Assembly: GCF_003048255.1 (NCBI RefSeq)
Contig: NZ_CP028487.1
Location: 744,001-808,000 of the forward strand
DNA from: Yersinia massiliensis
Lineage (GTDB): Bacteria; Pseudomonadota; Gammaproteobacteria; Enterobacterales; Enterobacteriaceae
Direction: 5' to 3'
DNA length: 64,000 bases
Shown in pieces: positions 56,321 through 64,000 of the stretch. Both the position numbers and the translations under genes were made by a program. Every line of letters begins with the position of its first letter. Positions within the stretch are counted from its first letter, which is position 1. Below the pieces are notes generated by a model. That model saw only the letters and a list, made by a program, of their open reading frames with translations, did no database searches and had not been told where the DNA came from.

Positions 56321-57169
56321 TTACCCCTGAGACATAACACGCATAACTCCCGGCGCGGCAATAATAATAACGACCGGGAACATAAAGAAGAGAACGAGTG
56401 GAATACTCATTTTCGCAGAAAGTTTACCGATGATTTCTTCCGTTTTAAGCAGTTGTAATTCCCGCATTTCGGAAGAAAGCTCCATTAAATATTCATATAT
56501 TGATGAGCCATAGCGCAGACTTTGCTGCAAAGTGACACACAACATACTGACTTCTCGACTCGGTAACTCTTTTTGTAAGTGTATTAATCCGGCTTCAAGG
56601 CCATTGACCTCAATTTTCTTGACGAGACGATCCAGAAATGGCACGAAGTTATCATTAATATCACCGACATTTTCAGCTAAGAATTTTAATGAACTTTCGA
56701 TGGTTAAACCGGATTGTACGCAGATAGCCAAGAGGTCAACAAACAGTGGCATATCCTGTTCAATCTTGGCTATGCGACTGTTAACAATATATTTTCGTGC
56801 GATTCCAGGGATGATAATCACAGCAATAATAATGATTAAGCACGTGACCATCAAATCCTTGCTGGTAAGTTCTAATTTCAGGAACTCGTCAGCCATCATG
56901 GCAAGCACAATTAAAAATAGGGAGAAAAGAACTTTGCCTAAACCTTTCTCATCAAAAACACGGACTAAAAATAAAAAACGATTTCCTGATGCAATGATTG
57001 ACTCTGTCCTAGTATTAATTTTCTGATAATTATCAGGGATGTCAGTGCTATCTTCTTGTATGGAAACCACCATTTTATTTTTTGCTCTTGTCAGCTGTTG
57101 ACGTTTCATGAGCTGAAAAATAAAGATGCAGATACCGAATAACATTAAGAGGCTAAAAGACATCATCAT
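56321..57169 (-). CDS. tadC: TadC, inner-membrane platform protein
   Basis: This 282-residue T2SF-domain protein has an N-terminal membrane segment, two in the middle and one at the C-terminus (IPLVLFFMFPVVIIIAAPGV). LRYGSSIYEYLMELSSEMRE is the T2SF pattern. It pairs with TadB as the platform for the TadA motor. It starts 2 bases after tadB. Confidence 0.88.
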   Translation of the reverse strand: MMMSFSLLMLFGICIFIFQLMKRQQLTRAKNKMVVSIQEDSTDIPDNYQKINTRTESIIASGNRFLFLVRVFDEKGLGKVLFSLFLIVLAMMADEFLKLELTSKDLMVTCLIIIIAVIIIPGIARKYIVNSRIAKIEQDMPLFVDLLAICVQSGLTIESSLKFLAENVGDINDNFVPFLDRLVKKIEVNGLEAGLIHLQKELPSREVSMLCVTLQQSLRYGSSIYEYLMELSSEMRELQLLKTEEIIGKLSAKMSIPLVLFFMFPVVIIIAAPGVMRVMSQG

Positions 57170-57171
57170 GG

Positions 57172-58089
57172 CTATATCTTCCTCATCAAAAAGAGCACAA
57201 TCATCATGCCAATAAACTCGCTACCGAGAAAATAGTAGAGGATTTTTATCCCCTCAGGATCATTCATAATAAAGTCATAATTAATTGGGCTTAAAAACTG
57301 CAAGCTAAAGAGAAAAATAAAAGGAATAATCGCTGTTATTTTAGAAGACATACGTGCTTCAGCGGTCATGGCTAATTTTTTGTTCTCCATAGCACGGGCA
57401 TTCGCGACGGTTTTGCCTAAACGTAATAAAACCTCTCGTAGTTTTGCCCCACTTTTCATATTGACGAGAATAGCAATGGTAAAAAAGTAGTACTCTTTAT
57501 AAGGCAAACGGCGGTAGGAGGATTTAAATATCCTTTCAGGAGACTCCCCTACATTAAGACGGCGGCTCACTCGCCCCAGTTCTTCTCCCAATGGCTCTGG
57601 CATAATGAGTGAACAATCAGCTAATGCTTGTACGATACTATTTCCTGAACTGATCGCGCCATTAATCACCGTCAGTGCTTCTGGGAATATTTGTTGAAAA
57701 GATTTGCGTAAAATAGTCTTCTCAACTTTATCGACCACAAGCAGCCCAATAAGCATGCTAACAGGAAGGACCACCAAAATGGCTTGGTGAAAAACGTAAT
57801 GGTTTAAAGCAAAGCAAATGGCGACAGTTGCTAGCATCAACAAAATATTACGGCCTAATACTCGGCTTTGGCGATGACGGAATAAATCGACGTAATTGAG
57901 TATAAAACCACGAGCACCCAGCACAAATTGACGCCGACGTTGCTGCTGTGGGTTCGTTTTAAGCATAACTTTAATCATGCTATTGGCGTCATTGATTGAG
58001 GTACTTTTTTGCATGGCTTGCCAGCGTTTGACAATTAAATAAAGCATCAGTACGCCAAAGCACATAATTAACACATACAACTTAGTCAT
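57172..58089 (-). CDS. tadB: TadB, inner-membrane platform protein
   Basis: This 305-residue T2SF-domain protein has membrane segments at both ends and the middle; the conserved domain reads INGAISSGNSIVQALADC and GESPERIFKSSYRRLPY. Overlaps tadA by one base. It forms the pilus assembly platform with TadC. Confidence 0.88.
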   Translation of the reverse strand: MTKLYVLIMCFGVLMLYLIVKRWQAMQKSTSINDANSMIKVMLKTNPQQQRRRQFVLGARGFILNYVDLFRHRQSRVLGRNILLMLATVAICFALNHYVFHQAILVVLPVSMLIGLLVVDKVEKTILRKSFQQIFPEALTVINGAISSGNSIVQALADCSLIMPEPLGEELGRVSRRLNVGESPERIFKSSYRRLPYKEYYFFTIAILVNMKSGAKLREVLLRLGKTVANARAMENKKLAMTAEARMSSKITAIIPFIFLFSLQFLSPINYDFIMNDPEGIKILYYFLGSEFIGMMIVLFLMRKI

Positions 58090-59378
58090 TATGTCCCCTC
58101 AAAAATCATTTTAAGCACATGTTCCAGATTCATCAGACGAGCATGTGTGTATAAAACGGAGCGTTGAGAAAGGCCGTAACAGACAAATTTGCCGACGATA
58201 TTACCTTGCTGGTCACGGGCATTTTCTGTCACAAAACGGAAGATGTCTTGGATAACCACCATTTCACCTTCGATACCCATGACTTCAGAAACGGCCATGA
58301 TTTTTCTACTGCCATCATTCATCCGTGAGACTTGGATAATCATATTGACGGCAGAGGCTATATTTCTGCGAATAACCTCAACCGGCAGACTTAATCCTGC
58401 CATCATGACCATGTTTTCCAGACGGGCAATGGCATCGCGAGGAGTGTTAGCGTGCAAGGTGGTCATAGAACCATCATGACCCGTATTCATTGCCTGTAGC
58501 ATTTCAAATGTTTCTTCACCCCGGCACTCACCAATGATTATCCGGTCAGGACGCATACGTAAGGCGTTAATGACCAAGTTACGCATTGTCACTTTGCCGG
58601 TATTTTCGATACTGGCCATTTTGGTTTCCAACCGAACGACATGGGGCTGTAATAGCCGTAACTCAGCGGCATCCTCCAAAGTAATAATGCGTTCATCTAA
58701 TGAAATATGTTGGGATAAGGCATTCATTAACGTTGTCTTACCGGACCCCGTCCCGCCGGAGATAACAATATTAATCCGGCACTTCGCGGCCACAATTAAT
58801 AGATTGGCCAGTTTTTCATCGAGGGTGCCGTAGTTAATCAGGTCTTTGAATGTTTTAGAGATCTTGCTGAATTTACGGATTGAAATTGAGGTGCCATCTA
58901 ATGCGATGGGGTTGATCACCACATTCAAACGGCTACCATCATGCAAGCGAGCATCGACTAATGGCTGTGATTCATCAATACGGCGTCCGACTCGGGCGAC
59001 TAAACGTTTCGCGATATCGGTGAGCTGCTCATTGTCTAGAAAAGTTAATTTAGTTTTCTCTAACTTTCCTCGCCGTTCTACAAAGATATTGTCTGGGCCA
59101 TTGACCAATATATCGTTAACGGTTTCATCTTCTAATAGTTCACGCATAGGGCCAAAGCCAAGAATTTCATCTGTGATAGCATGGCTGAGTTTTTCAGTAT
59201 CTTCCTTTGATAGATAACGGTTCGTCGCCTGACTGATCCTTTGCACAATGGCGATAATTTCACGCAACAATGCCATCCGATTAGTGATCAGCGTATCTAT
59301 GCGGTCGACATCTATCGTATCCAATACTTGTTGGCGGATAATACGTTGTGTCTCTTTCAGTTCGTCACTGCGCTCCAT
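58089..59378 (-). CDS. tadA: TadA, pilus assembly ATPase (CpaF)
   Basis: This 429-residue secretion ATPase has Walker A GGTGSGKT at residues 208-215, Walker B in DRIIIGECRGEE (278-289) and the His box MTTLHANTPRDA. The N-terminal helical domain is typical of CpaF. It powers Flp pilus assembly from the cytoplasm. It starts 15 bases after tadZ. Confidence 0.95.
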   Translation of the reverse strand: MERSDELKETQRIIRQQVLDTIDVDRIDTLITNRMALLREIIAIVQRISQATNRYLSKEDTEKLSHAITDEILGFGPMRELLEDETVNDILVNGPDNIFVERRGKLEKTKLTFLDNEQLTDIAKRLVARVGRRIDESQPLVDARLHDGSRLNVVINPIALDGTSISIRKFSKISKTFKDLINYGTLDEKLANLLIVAAKCRINIVISGGTGSGKTTLMNALSQHISLDERIITLEDAAELRLLQPHVVRLETKMASIENTGKVTMRNLVINALRMRPDRIIIGECRGEETFEMLQAMNTGHDGSMTTLHANTPRDAIARLENMVMMAGLSLPVEVIRRNIASAVNMIIQVSRMNDGSRKIMAVSEVMGIEGEMVVIQDIFRFVTENARDQQGNIVGKFVCYGLSQRSVLYTHARLMNLEHVLKMIFEGT

Positions 59379-59393
59379 ACGACCTTATCCCAC

Positions 59394-60518
59394 CTACTTT
59401 TTAAAATAATGTTGTATGAGACCAGACAAATTGCCGATACTTTTACGTGACATCGGATTTTGGCCTAACACTTTTTGCGCCAGAACATTTAAGGATTCTG
59501 CCGATTTTCCCTGTAATCTAAGTGGCTTAGAGGGATCGTTGGGCGGTCGCTGATAAATGATTTGCGTAGATATCTCATTACTGAGTAATGCCGTTAAGTC
59601 ACTCAGGGATAGTGCAGTCCCCCCAGTGGATTTTGTCTGATTCAAACAGGTAAATTCGCGTTTAACACCATTTCCTACCGTTTGTAAAAAGCGGTTTACT
59701 TCTTGTGATAATTTAGCGACACGCAGGGAGGCTAAATCATGGCTGATAATAAAAATCACGCAATCAGAGAAATTCAAAATATGTTCAATTTTCTCTTTGT
59801 CCAGATTAAAAACTGGATAATCAAAAATAGAAAAATTGTAGCGTTCTAATAATGGGTCATGGAGGTTTGGTGTTATCTCACCGCCATTTTTCTTAATTGA
59901 AAGATAATCTGTCACTTCGGTGACGTCATGATCGAGGATATGATCCGAAATAATGTCCATATCCTGAGAACCACCATGCCCTTGGACGAGTAGCACAGGC
60001 ACACGATTATTAATGGCAATATATTGTGCAAGATGATAACTGATCGTCGATGTTCCTATCCCCCCCTTACATCCCAAAATACTGATTTTTATCGCGGAGC
60101 GCTTATTGCTAAATTCTAACCGTGCACTTTTGACCTGTGCAACAATATCAGTGAGTTGCGATGGATAATGAAGATAATGCACACCAGATTGCACAAACTG
60201 TTGCGATAAAATGATTGAGTCACTGTCACCGACGACTAGGCAACTTGCGGTGTTTACCAGAATTGTATTGATTTTATTGATTATTTTTTGTGTGTCTGTG
60301 GCATTTTCAATATCAATAATCACAGTGTGGATGGTCGAAGATAAATCCAATGACTCTATTTTAAGAAAATTTTCAGTAATCCTTTGAATATGGATAACGT
60401 TCTTCAATACTAATTGACTACTGACTTCATCCATCCATGAAGTTCGTGCTGAAATAAGAACGATAGCCTCTTTGTCGGTGGATGTCTCTGATTTATCGTT
60501 ATTAGAGAATAATAGCAT
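59394..60518 (-). CDS. tadZ: TadZ, ParA/MinD-like localisation protein (CpaE)
   Basis: This 374-residue protein has an N-terminal receiver-like domain and a MinD/ParA-type ATPase domain with a deviant Walker A, KGGIGTS (residues 151-157). TadZ places the Tad machine at the pole. The spacing from rcpB is 36 bases. Confidence 0.88.
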   Translation of the reverse strand: MLLFSNNDKSETSTDKEAIVLISARTSWMDEVSSQLVLKNVIHIQRITENFLKIESLDLSSTIHTVIIDIENATDTQKIINKINTILVNTASCLVVGDSDSIILSQQFVQSGVHYLHYPSQLTDIVAQVKSARLEFSNKRSAIKISILGCKGGIGTSTISYHLAQYIAINNRVPVLLVQGHGGSQDMDIISDHILDHDVTEVTDYLSIKKNGGEITPNLHDPLLERYNFSIFDYPVFNLDKEKIEHILNFSDCVIFIISHDLASLRVAKLSQEVNRFLQTVGNGVKREFTCLNQTKSTGGTALSLSDLTALLSNEISTQIIYQRPPNDPSKPLRLQGKSAESLNVLAQKVLGQNPMSRKSIGNLSGLIQHYFKK

Positions 60519-60554
60519 TCTAAGATACCTGTTAATGATGACAAATAGAGAAAA

Positions 60555-61043
60555 TCATTTTCTATTGATAATGCTTAAATTACGTAGGTTATCGACGCTA
60601 CAACCTACTTTGTCTCTGTCGCGGTATTGATAATCTTGTCTATGATAGTTACAGGTATATTGCGCAACGCGATATTGTTCTAATGATAGCGTTATTAGTC
60701 CACGATTCCGCATATCATACCCCGTCGAACTCGGTTGCAGATAAATAGACGTTGGCGGAATATTGGCTGATATGAGCTGAGCTCTTATATCATAAGCCAA
60801 TTGATTAAAAGCAGGCTGATACCCGCTAATCAATATCACAGCATGGCTCAATTTCCGGTAATTTTGCAGCACTTCTCCGACCAAGATTTCTCGGTCTATC
60901 ACGGTGTTGGCATAAAGAGTATGGTCAGACACCCGGCTCATCAATTGCGATGGATTTTCTGCTGATAGCGTCGGGGCTGAGAAACTCGTTATCCCTAATA
61001 CTAGAAGCAGTAAGCTCGTCGTTAACCGCCGGCTAGTTGTCAT
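60555..61043 (-). CDS. rcpB: RcpB, outer-membrane/periplasmic Tad protein (CpaD-like)
   Basis: This 162-residue exported protein (signal near MTTSRRLTTSLLLLVLGITS) lies between the secretin and TadZ, the RcpB position. It contains QLISANIPPTSIYLQPSS and a Cys-bearing C-terminus. It overlaps rcpA by 4 bases. RcpB is thought to gate the secretin. The family assignment rests mostly on position. Confidence 0.7.
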   Translation of the reverse strand: MTTSRRLTTSLLLLVLGITSFSAPTLSAENPSQLMSRVSDHTLYANTVIDREILVGEVLQNYRKLSHAVILISGYQPAFNQLAYDIRAQLISANIPPTSIYLQPSSTGYDMRNRGLITLSLEQYRVAQYTCNYHRQDYQYRDRDKVGCSVDNLRNLSIINRK

Positions 61044-62431
61044 TGTGCAAACCCTCCCTTATCAAGGAACTCTGTCACTTGCTTACGGGATTTAGATTCG
61101 CGGATAGCGCTGATATTGAAGAAGCGTTCTGCGAGATTACTGCGTACAAAATTAGGTAAAACCACTTTGTTGAAAGAGATGGGTTTAACCAGATTAACCG
61201 TTGCTACGACGACTAATTCAGTGCGCTCGCGTTCGGCACCCGTGCGTCGGAATAGCGCGCCAAGAATCGGAATATCACTAATAAATGGAATGCCAGAGAG
61301 CGATTCTTTTTCATTTTCATTTAATAAGCCTCCGAGCACAAAGCTATCCCCATCCCCCAGTTCAACCGTCGTTCTGGCCTTACGGGAGCGTAATTTAGGG
61401 ATGTTGAGATCGCCTAAAGCATATTGTCCATCCAAACTACTGATCTCTTCACTGAGGTTAAGTTTTATTTTGTTATTACTTTCTACCTTGGCGGCAATCA
61501 CTAGCTTCACACCAAACTCTTTATAAGTAATGGTAGAACCTGCCATTGAGGTTGTGACAATAGGGATCTCACCACCGACTAAAAAGTCAGCGGTCTCACC
61601 CGAGAGTACCGATAAGTTTGGTTCTGCTAAGATGCGGGCAATAGAATCATTTTTAATGGCATAAATTAGGCTATTCAATGAATTGGCATCAAATCTGAAT
61701 TTGGTCAGGCTAAATTGACCTGCCCCCAATCCGGCATTGCTCCAATCAACGCCAACATTATCCATAAAGGTTTTTGTCACTTCGACGACAGTTAATTTGA
61801 CGTTGACCTGATTTGTTGCCGGTAATTTCAGGCGGTTGACCAAGCCTTCAAAAACAACTTTTTGCATAAAATCGATCGACGTATCACCGCCACTGTCCCC
61901 GCCGATTGAACTGACTGAACCCGGTTTTATTTTGAGATCAGTTTCTTTCCTTTTGAGTCCAAGAGCCTGACCAATCGTCATATAGATGCCTTCTCTGGCA
62001 TCTTCATCCGGCACGGTGCCGGTTAACACATAGCCTTCACCGTACTTTTTGATATCAATATCACTGCCGGGATATTCTTCCGCCATCTCTTTTTTAATGT
62101 TGCCTAACAGAGGATCGACGACAATATTCATTGTCATGAGCGTGGCATTGTTCTCTCCACCGTATATCTCAAGACTGGCTCGGCCATTTTCTCTGGCAAA
62201 TATGACGACTTGCTTCTCATCAATGACTTCATAGTCGGCAACATCAGGATTAGATATAAAAACCGTATCTACAGCCGCATTCACTTTTAGGGTTCGGGCT
62301 TCGCCTTTCTCCATATAGATATCTTGGGCAAAAGCAGCCCCTGTCATCAGTATTATTACCGTCAAAACGGTCAGAATTCGTGTGGGTAAATATCTGAAAT
62401 GATTCAGATATCGCCGGAAGTTATTTGCCAT
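61040..62431 (-). CDS. rcpA: RcpA, outer-membrane secretin (CpaC)
   Basis: This 463-residue protein has a signal region, the N-terminal pilus-associated domain (GEARTLKVNAAVDTVFISNP), a BON-like segment (KKYGEGYVLTGTVPDEDAR) and the secretin domain (PNLSVLSGETADFLVGGEIP, FVLGGLLNENEKESLSGIPF). It forms the pilus exit channel. It starts 3 bases after rcpC. Confidence 0.93.
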   Translation of the reverse strand: MANNFRRYLNHFRYLPTRILTVLTVIILMTGAAFAQDIYMEKGEARTLKVNAAVDTVFISNPDVADYEVIDEKQVVIFARENGRASLEIYGGENNATLMTMNIVVDPLLGNIKKEMAEEYPGSDIDIKKYGEGYVLTGTVPDEDAREGIYMTIGQALGLKRKETDLKIKPGSVSSIGGDSGGDTSIDFMQKVVFEGLVNRLKLPATNQVNVKLTVVEVTKTFMDNVGVDWSNAGLGAGQFSLTKFRFDANSLNSLIYAIKNDSIARILAEPNLSVLSGETADFLVGGEIPIVTTSMAGSTITYKEFGVKLVIAAKVESNNKIKLNLSEEISSLDGQYALGDLNIPKLRSRKARTTVELGDGDSFVLGGLLNENEKESLSGIPFISDIPILGALFRRTGAERERTELVVVATVNLVKPISFNKVVLPNFVRSNLAERFFNISAIRESKSRKQVTEFLDKGGFAQ

Positions 62432-62434
62432 AAA

Positions 62435-63319
62435 TTAACCTTTTTTCCCTTTTAATTGACGAATATTCTCCGGCAGCGTTTCATCTGTAGAGCTTGCTTT
62501 ATTCTTAGCAAAACTGGCCGGGAATATGATGAAATCACCATAAGGATCAAGGGTATATAATCGCTTAATATCATGATCACTTAATTCCACATACAGTTTT
62601 GCACTGCTTTCAGGTCTGGGTTTAGCGACGTTACTGTTCTCTGTCTTGGTATCTTTCTTTATCATTTTATTAATATCAGATACCACGCCATTACTGCCGG
62701 TTTGGTCCATATACAATAATTTTTTGGCGCTTAATATCGGCAGTACTTTCGTTCCATTAAAATTCCCGATACGACGGATTTCAGGTTCAACGCGCTGTAA
62801 AATTTGTGTTTTATATCCCGAGATAATCATGTTGTAGCGAAAGTAAACATCGACATATTCGCCTGCCTTAGTTGTCGCTAATTGTGAGATTTGTTGTTCA
62901 CTCAAGTTGAATGAATAAACGCGATACCCTGGTGTCACCATTTGCGATAAATAGGCAGGAGAACCTGGCATAGCAACTTGACTGGAACGTATGCGGCTAT
63001 TCGCATTGATATTATCTAACGTGACATAACCGACCATAAACAGCTGACCAGCCTCTTGTTCTTCCACCAACCAATGCCCTGGCTCCAGTAAGACGGTTTC
63101 TATCTTTATATCTTGTTCGGTAATAATAGAGCCTGCCTTCAGTCCAATTTTAGCAACCGCGAAGTTGACAGAAACTTGCTCTATTGCTGGTTTTTTTTCT
63201 ACTTGAGAACTGACGTTGCTAACCTGCTCATCATTTTTACCGCCGGAAAAAATAAAAATACCTATTCCACCAATTAAGATGAGTAGTACTGCCATGGCCA
63301 TGATTATTTTTTGATTCAC
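62435..63319 (-). CDS. rcpC: RcpC, Tad periplasmic protein (CpaB, SAF domain)
   Basis: This 294-residue protein has one N-terminal membrane segment (IMAMAVLLILIGGIGIFIF) and a SAF/CpaB domain (AKIGLKAGSIITEQDIKIET, VTPGYRVYSFNLSE). CpaB proteins may bind peptidoglycan and stabilise the secretin. It lies 26 bases after tadV. Confidence 0.88.
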   Translation of the reverse strand: MNQKIIMAMAVLLILIGGIGIFIFSGGKNDEQVSNVSSQVEKKPAIEQVSVNFAVAKIGLKAGSIITEQDIKIETVLLEPGHWLVEEQEAGQLFMVGYVTLDNINANSRIRSSQVAMPGSPAYLSQMVTPGYRVYSFNLSEQQISQLATTKAGEYVDVYFRYNMIISGYKTQILQRVEPEIRRIGNFNGTKVLPILSAKKLLYMDQTGSNGVVSDINKMIKKDTKTENSNVAKPRPESSAKLYVELSDHDIKRLYTLDPYGDFIIFPASFAKNKASSTDETLPENIRQLKGKKG

Positions 63320-63345
63320 GTTCCAAGCCCCGTATAATTTTTATC

Positions 63346-63780
63346 TCAAGTGATAAATAAGTCATAAAGAACAAATAAATAGCTTCCTGCTATTGCCACG
63401 CCATAAGGCAATCCACGTGACGGCTGCTTTTTAAGCCTCATCCTGATCAATTCAATGATGGCTAAGCCACTGCCCAGTATCGACATGACCAGTAGGTAGC
63501 CAAAAAAAATGCCATCGGGGAATGTTAGTGCCAGAACGGCGAGTAACTTTATATCACCAGCACCTACGATATTTATCGTGACCAAGATAAATCCGATAGC
63601 CAGTGTGATGAGTGCGTAGGGGTAATTAAATGGCTTATCAAAAATAAGCAATGTGCTGATAACACAAATCAGTAATATAAAAACATCGTGGTTTCTTATT
63701 AACCTGAATCGAATGTCGGTGTAACAAATTCGCATAAGGATACCGAACCACACCAGCGATATCCCATAATTTAGCCACAT
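63346..63780 (-). CDS. tadV: TadV, prepilin peptidase (A24 family)
   Basis: ATG 63780 (144 residues, MWLNYGISLVWFGI) fits the family; the frame extends upstream to 63834. The aspartate pair is seen in CYTDIRFRLI and GAGDIKLL (GxGD motif), between four or more membrane segments. It processes the Flp pilin at the inner membrane. Confidence 0.88.
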   Translation of the reverse strand: MWLNYGISLVWFGILMRICYTDIRFRLIRNHDVFILLICVISTLLIFDKPFNYPYALITLAIGFILVTINIVGAGDIKLLAVLALTFPDGIFFGYLLVMSILGSGLAIIELIRMRLKKQPSRGLPYGVAIAGSYLFVLYDLFIT

Positions 63781-63871
63781 AAAGTTATTGGTCTCGTTTA
63801 TTATGTATATGCAGTAACACTCACGACTAGCCAATATAGGCTAAAAGTGAGTGTTAACTTAAGGCTACCTA

Positions 63872-64000
63872 CTATGGAGCAGTAGGGAAGGCACTCATAG
63901 ACTGATCTATGCTGTCTTTAATTTTATCGAAAGCAGTAATAATTTTGCCCAAGAAGTTATCACCGCTTGTTCCATCACCCAGAACGATATACAGCATTGC
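63872..64000 (-). CDS. flp: Flp pilin, C-terminal part (5' end beyond window)
   Basis: The minus strand is open from the window edge to TAG at 63872-63874, encoding AMLYIVLGDGTSGDNFLGKI... and ending SMSAFPTAP. The position just before tadV and the short hydrophobic-then-polar end fit the Flp-type pilin subunit; its start and processing site lie outside the window. Confidence 0.7.
   Translation of the reverse strand, partial: AMLYIVLGDGTSGDNFLGKIITAFDKIKDSIDQSMSAFPTAP

Overview
The window reads as the chromosome of an enterobacterium, most likely a Yersinia. This rests on the combination of a large CdiA-type contact-dependent inhibition (CDI) locus, a complete type VI secretion system (T6SS), a ytcA-mdtNOP efflux operon, an invasin-like inverse autotransporter and a Flp/Tad pilus locus. 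The species cannot be fixed from the sequence alone.

Region 1 (1-7900, + strand) is the 3' end of a cdiA gene and its decaying cassette array. The expressed CdiA C-terminus (VENN motif at 1479-1490, NS_2-type nuclease toxin) is followed by its immunity gene. Three orphan toxin/immunity modules follow, each attached to a copy of the CdiA pretoxin segment of decreasing length. Module 2 matches the 16S rRNase toxin/immunity pair of Enterobacter cloacae. Module 3 (deaminase-like) is broken by an in-frame TAG. Module 4 is broken by an in-frame TGA just before its end. All four immunity genes remain open. Remnants of the FHA repeat region end the array. A 2OG-Fe(II) dioxygenase gene (- strand) and a degenerate gene follow.

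Region 2 (10724-38358, + strand) is a T6SS with all thirteen core genes: tssB, tssC, tssK, tssL, an OmpA-domain gene, hcp, clpV, an effector island, tssM, tssA, tssF, tssG, tssJ, tssE and a vasL-like gene. The effector island between clpV and tssM is visibly AT-richer in most of its genes. It carries an HExxH protein with a lipoprotein, VgrG, a LysM + lytic transglycosylase + M23 peptidase protein with a putative periplasmic immunity protein, a PAAR spike tip and an unidentified membrane protein.

Region 3 (38359-46872) holds a TPR/YfaP-like periplasmic protein, an amidohydrolase, the ytcA-mdtN-mdtO-mdtP operon and a small putative lipoprotein.

Region 4 (46875-55366) holds a PhoD-like phosphatase, a decayed DeoR-family regulator, the inverse autotransporter with three near-identical Ig-like repeats, a FaeA/PapI-like regulator, a class A acid phosphatase and a small secreted protein.

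Region 5 (55416-64000, - strand) is the Tad pilus locus: flp (cut by the window edge), tadV, rcpC, rcpA, rcpB, tadZ, tadA, tadB, tadC, tadD. It ends at a hairpin directly after tadD, so tadE, tadF and tadG are not present here.

The common theme is cell-surface and contact-dependent machinery: CDI, T6SS, adhesin and pilus, with efflux and extracytoplasmic phosphatases between them. No tRNA, rRNA, CRISPR array or intact insertion sequence was seen.
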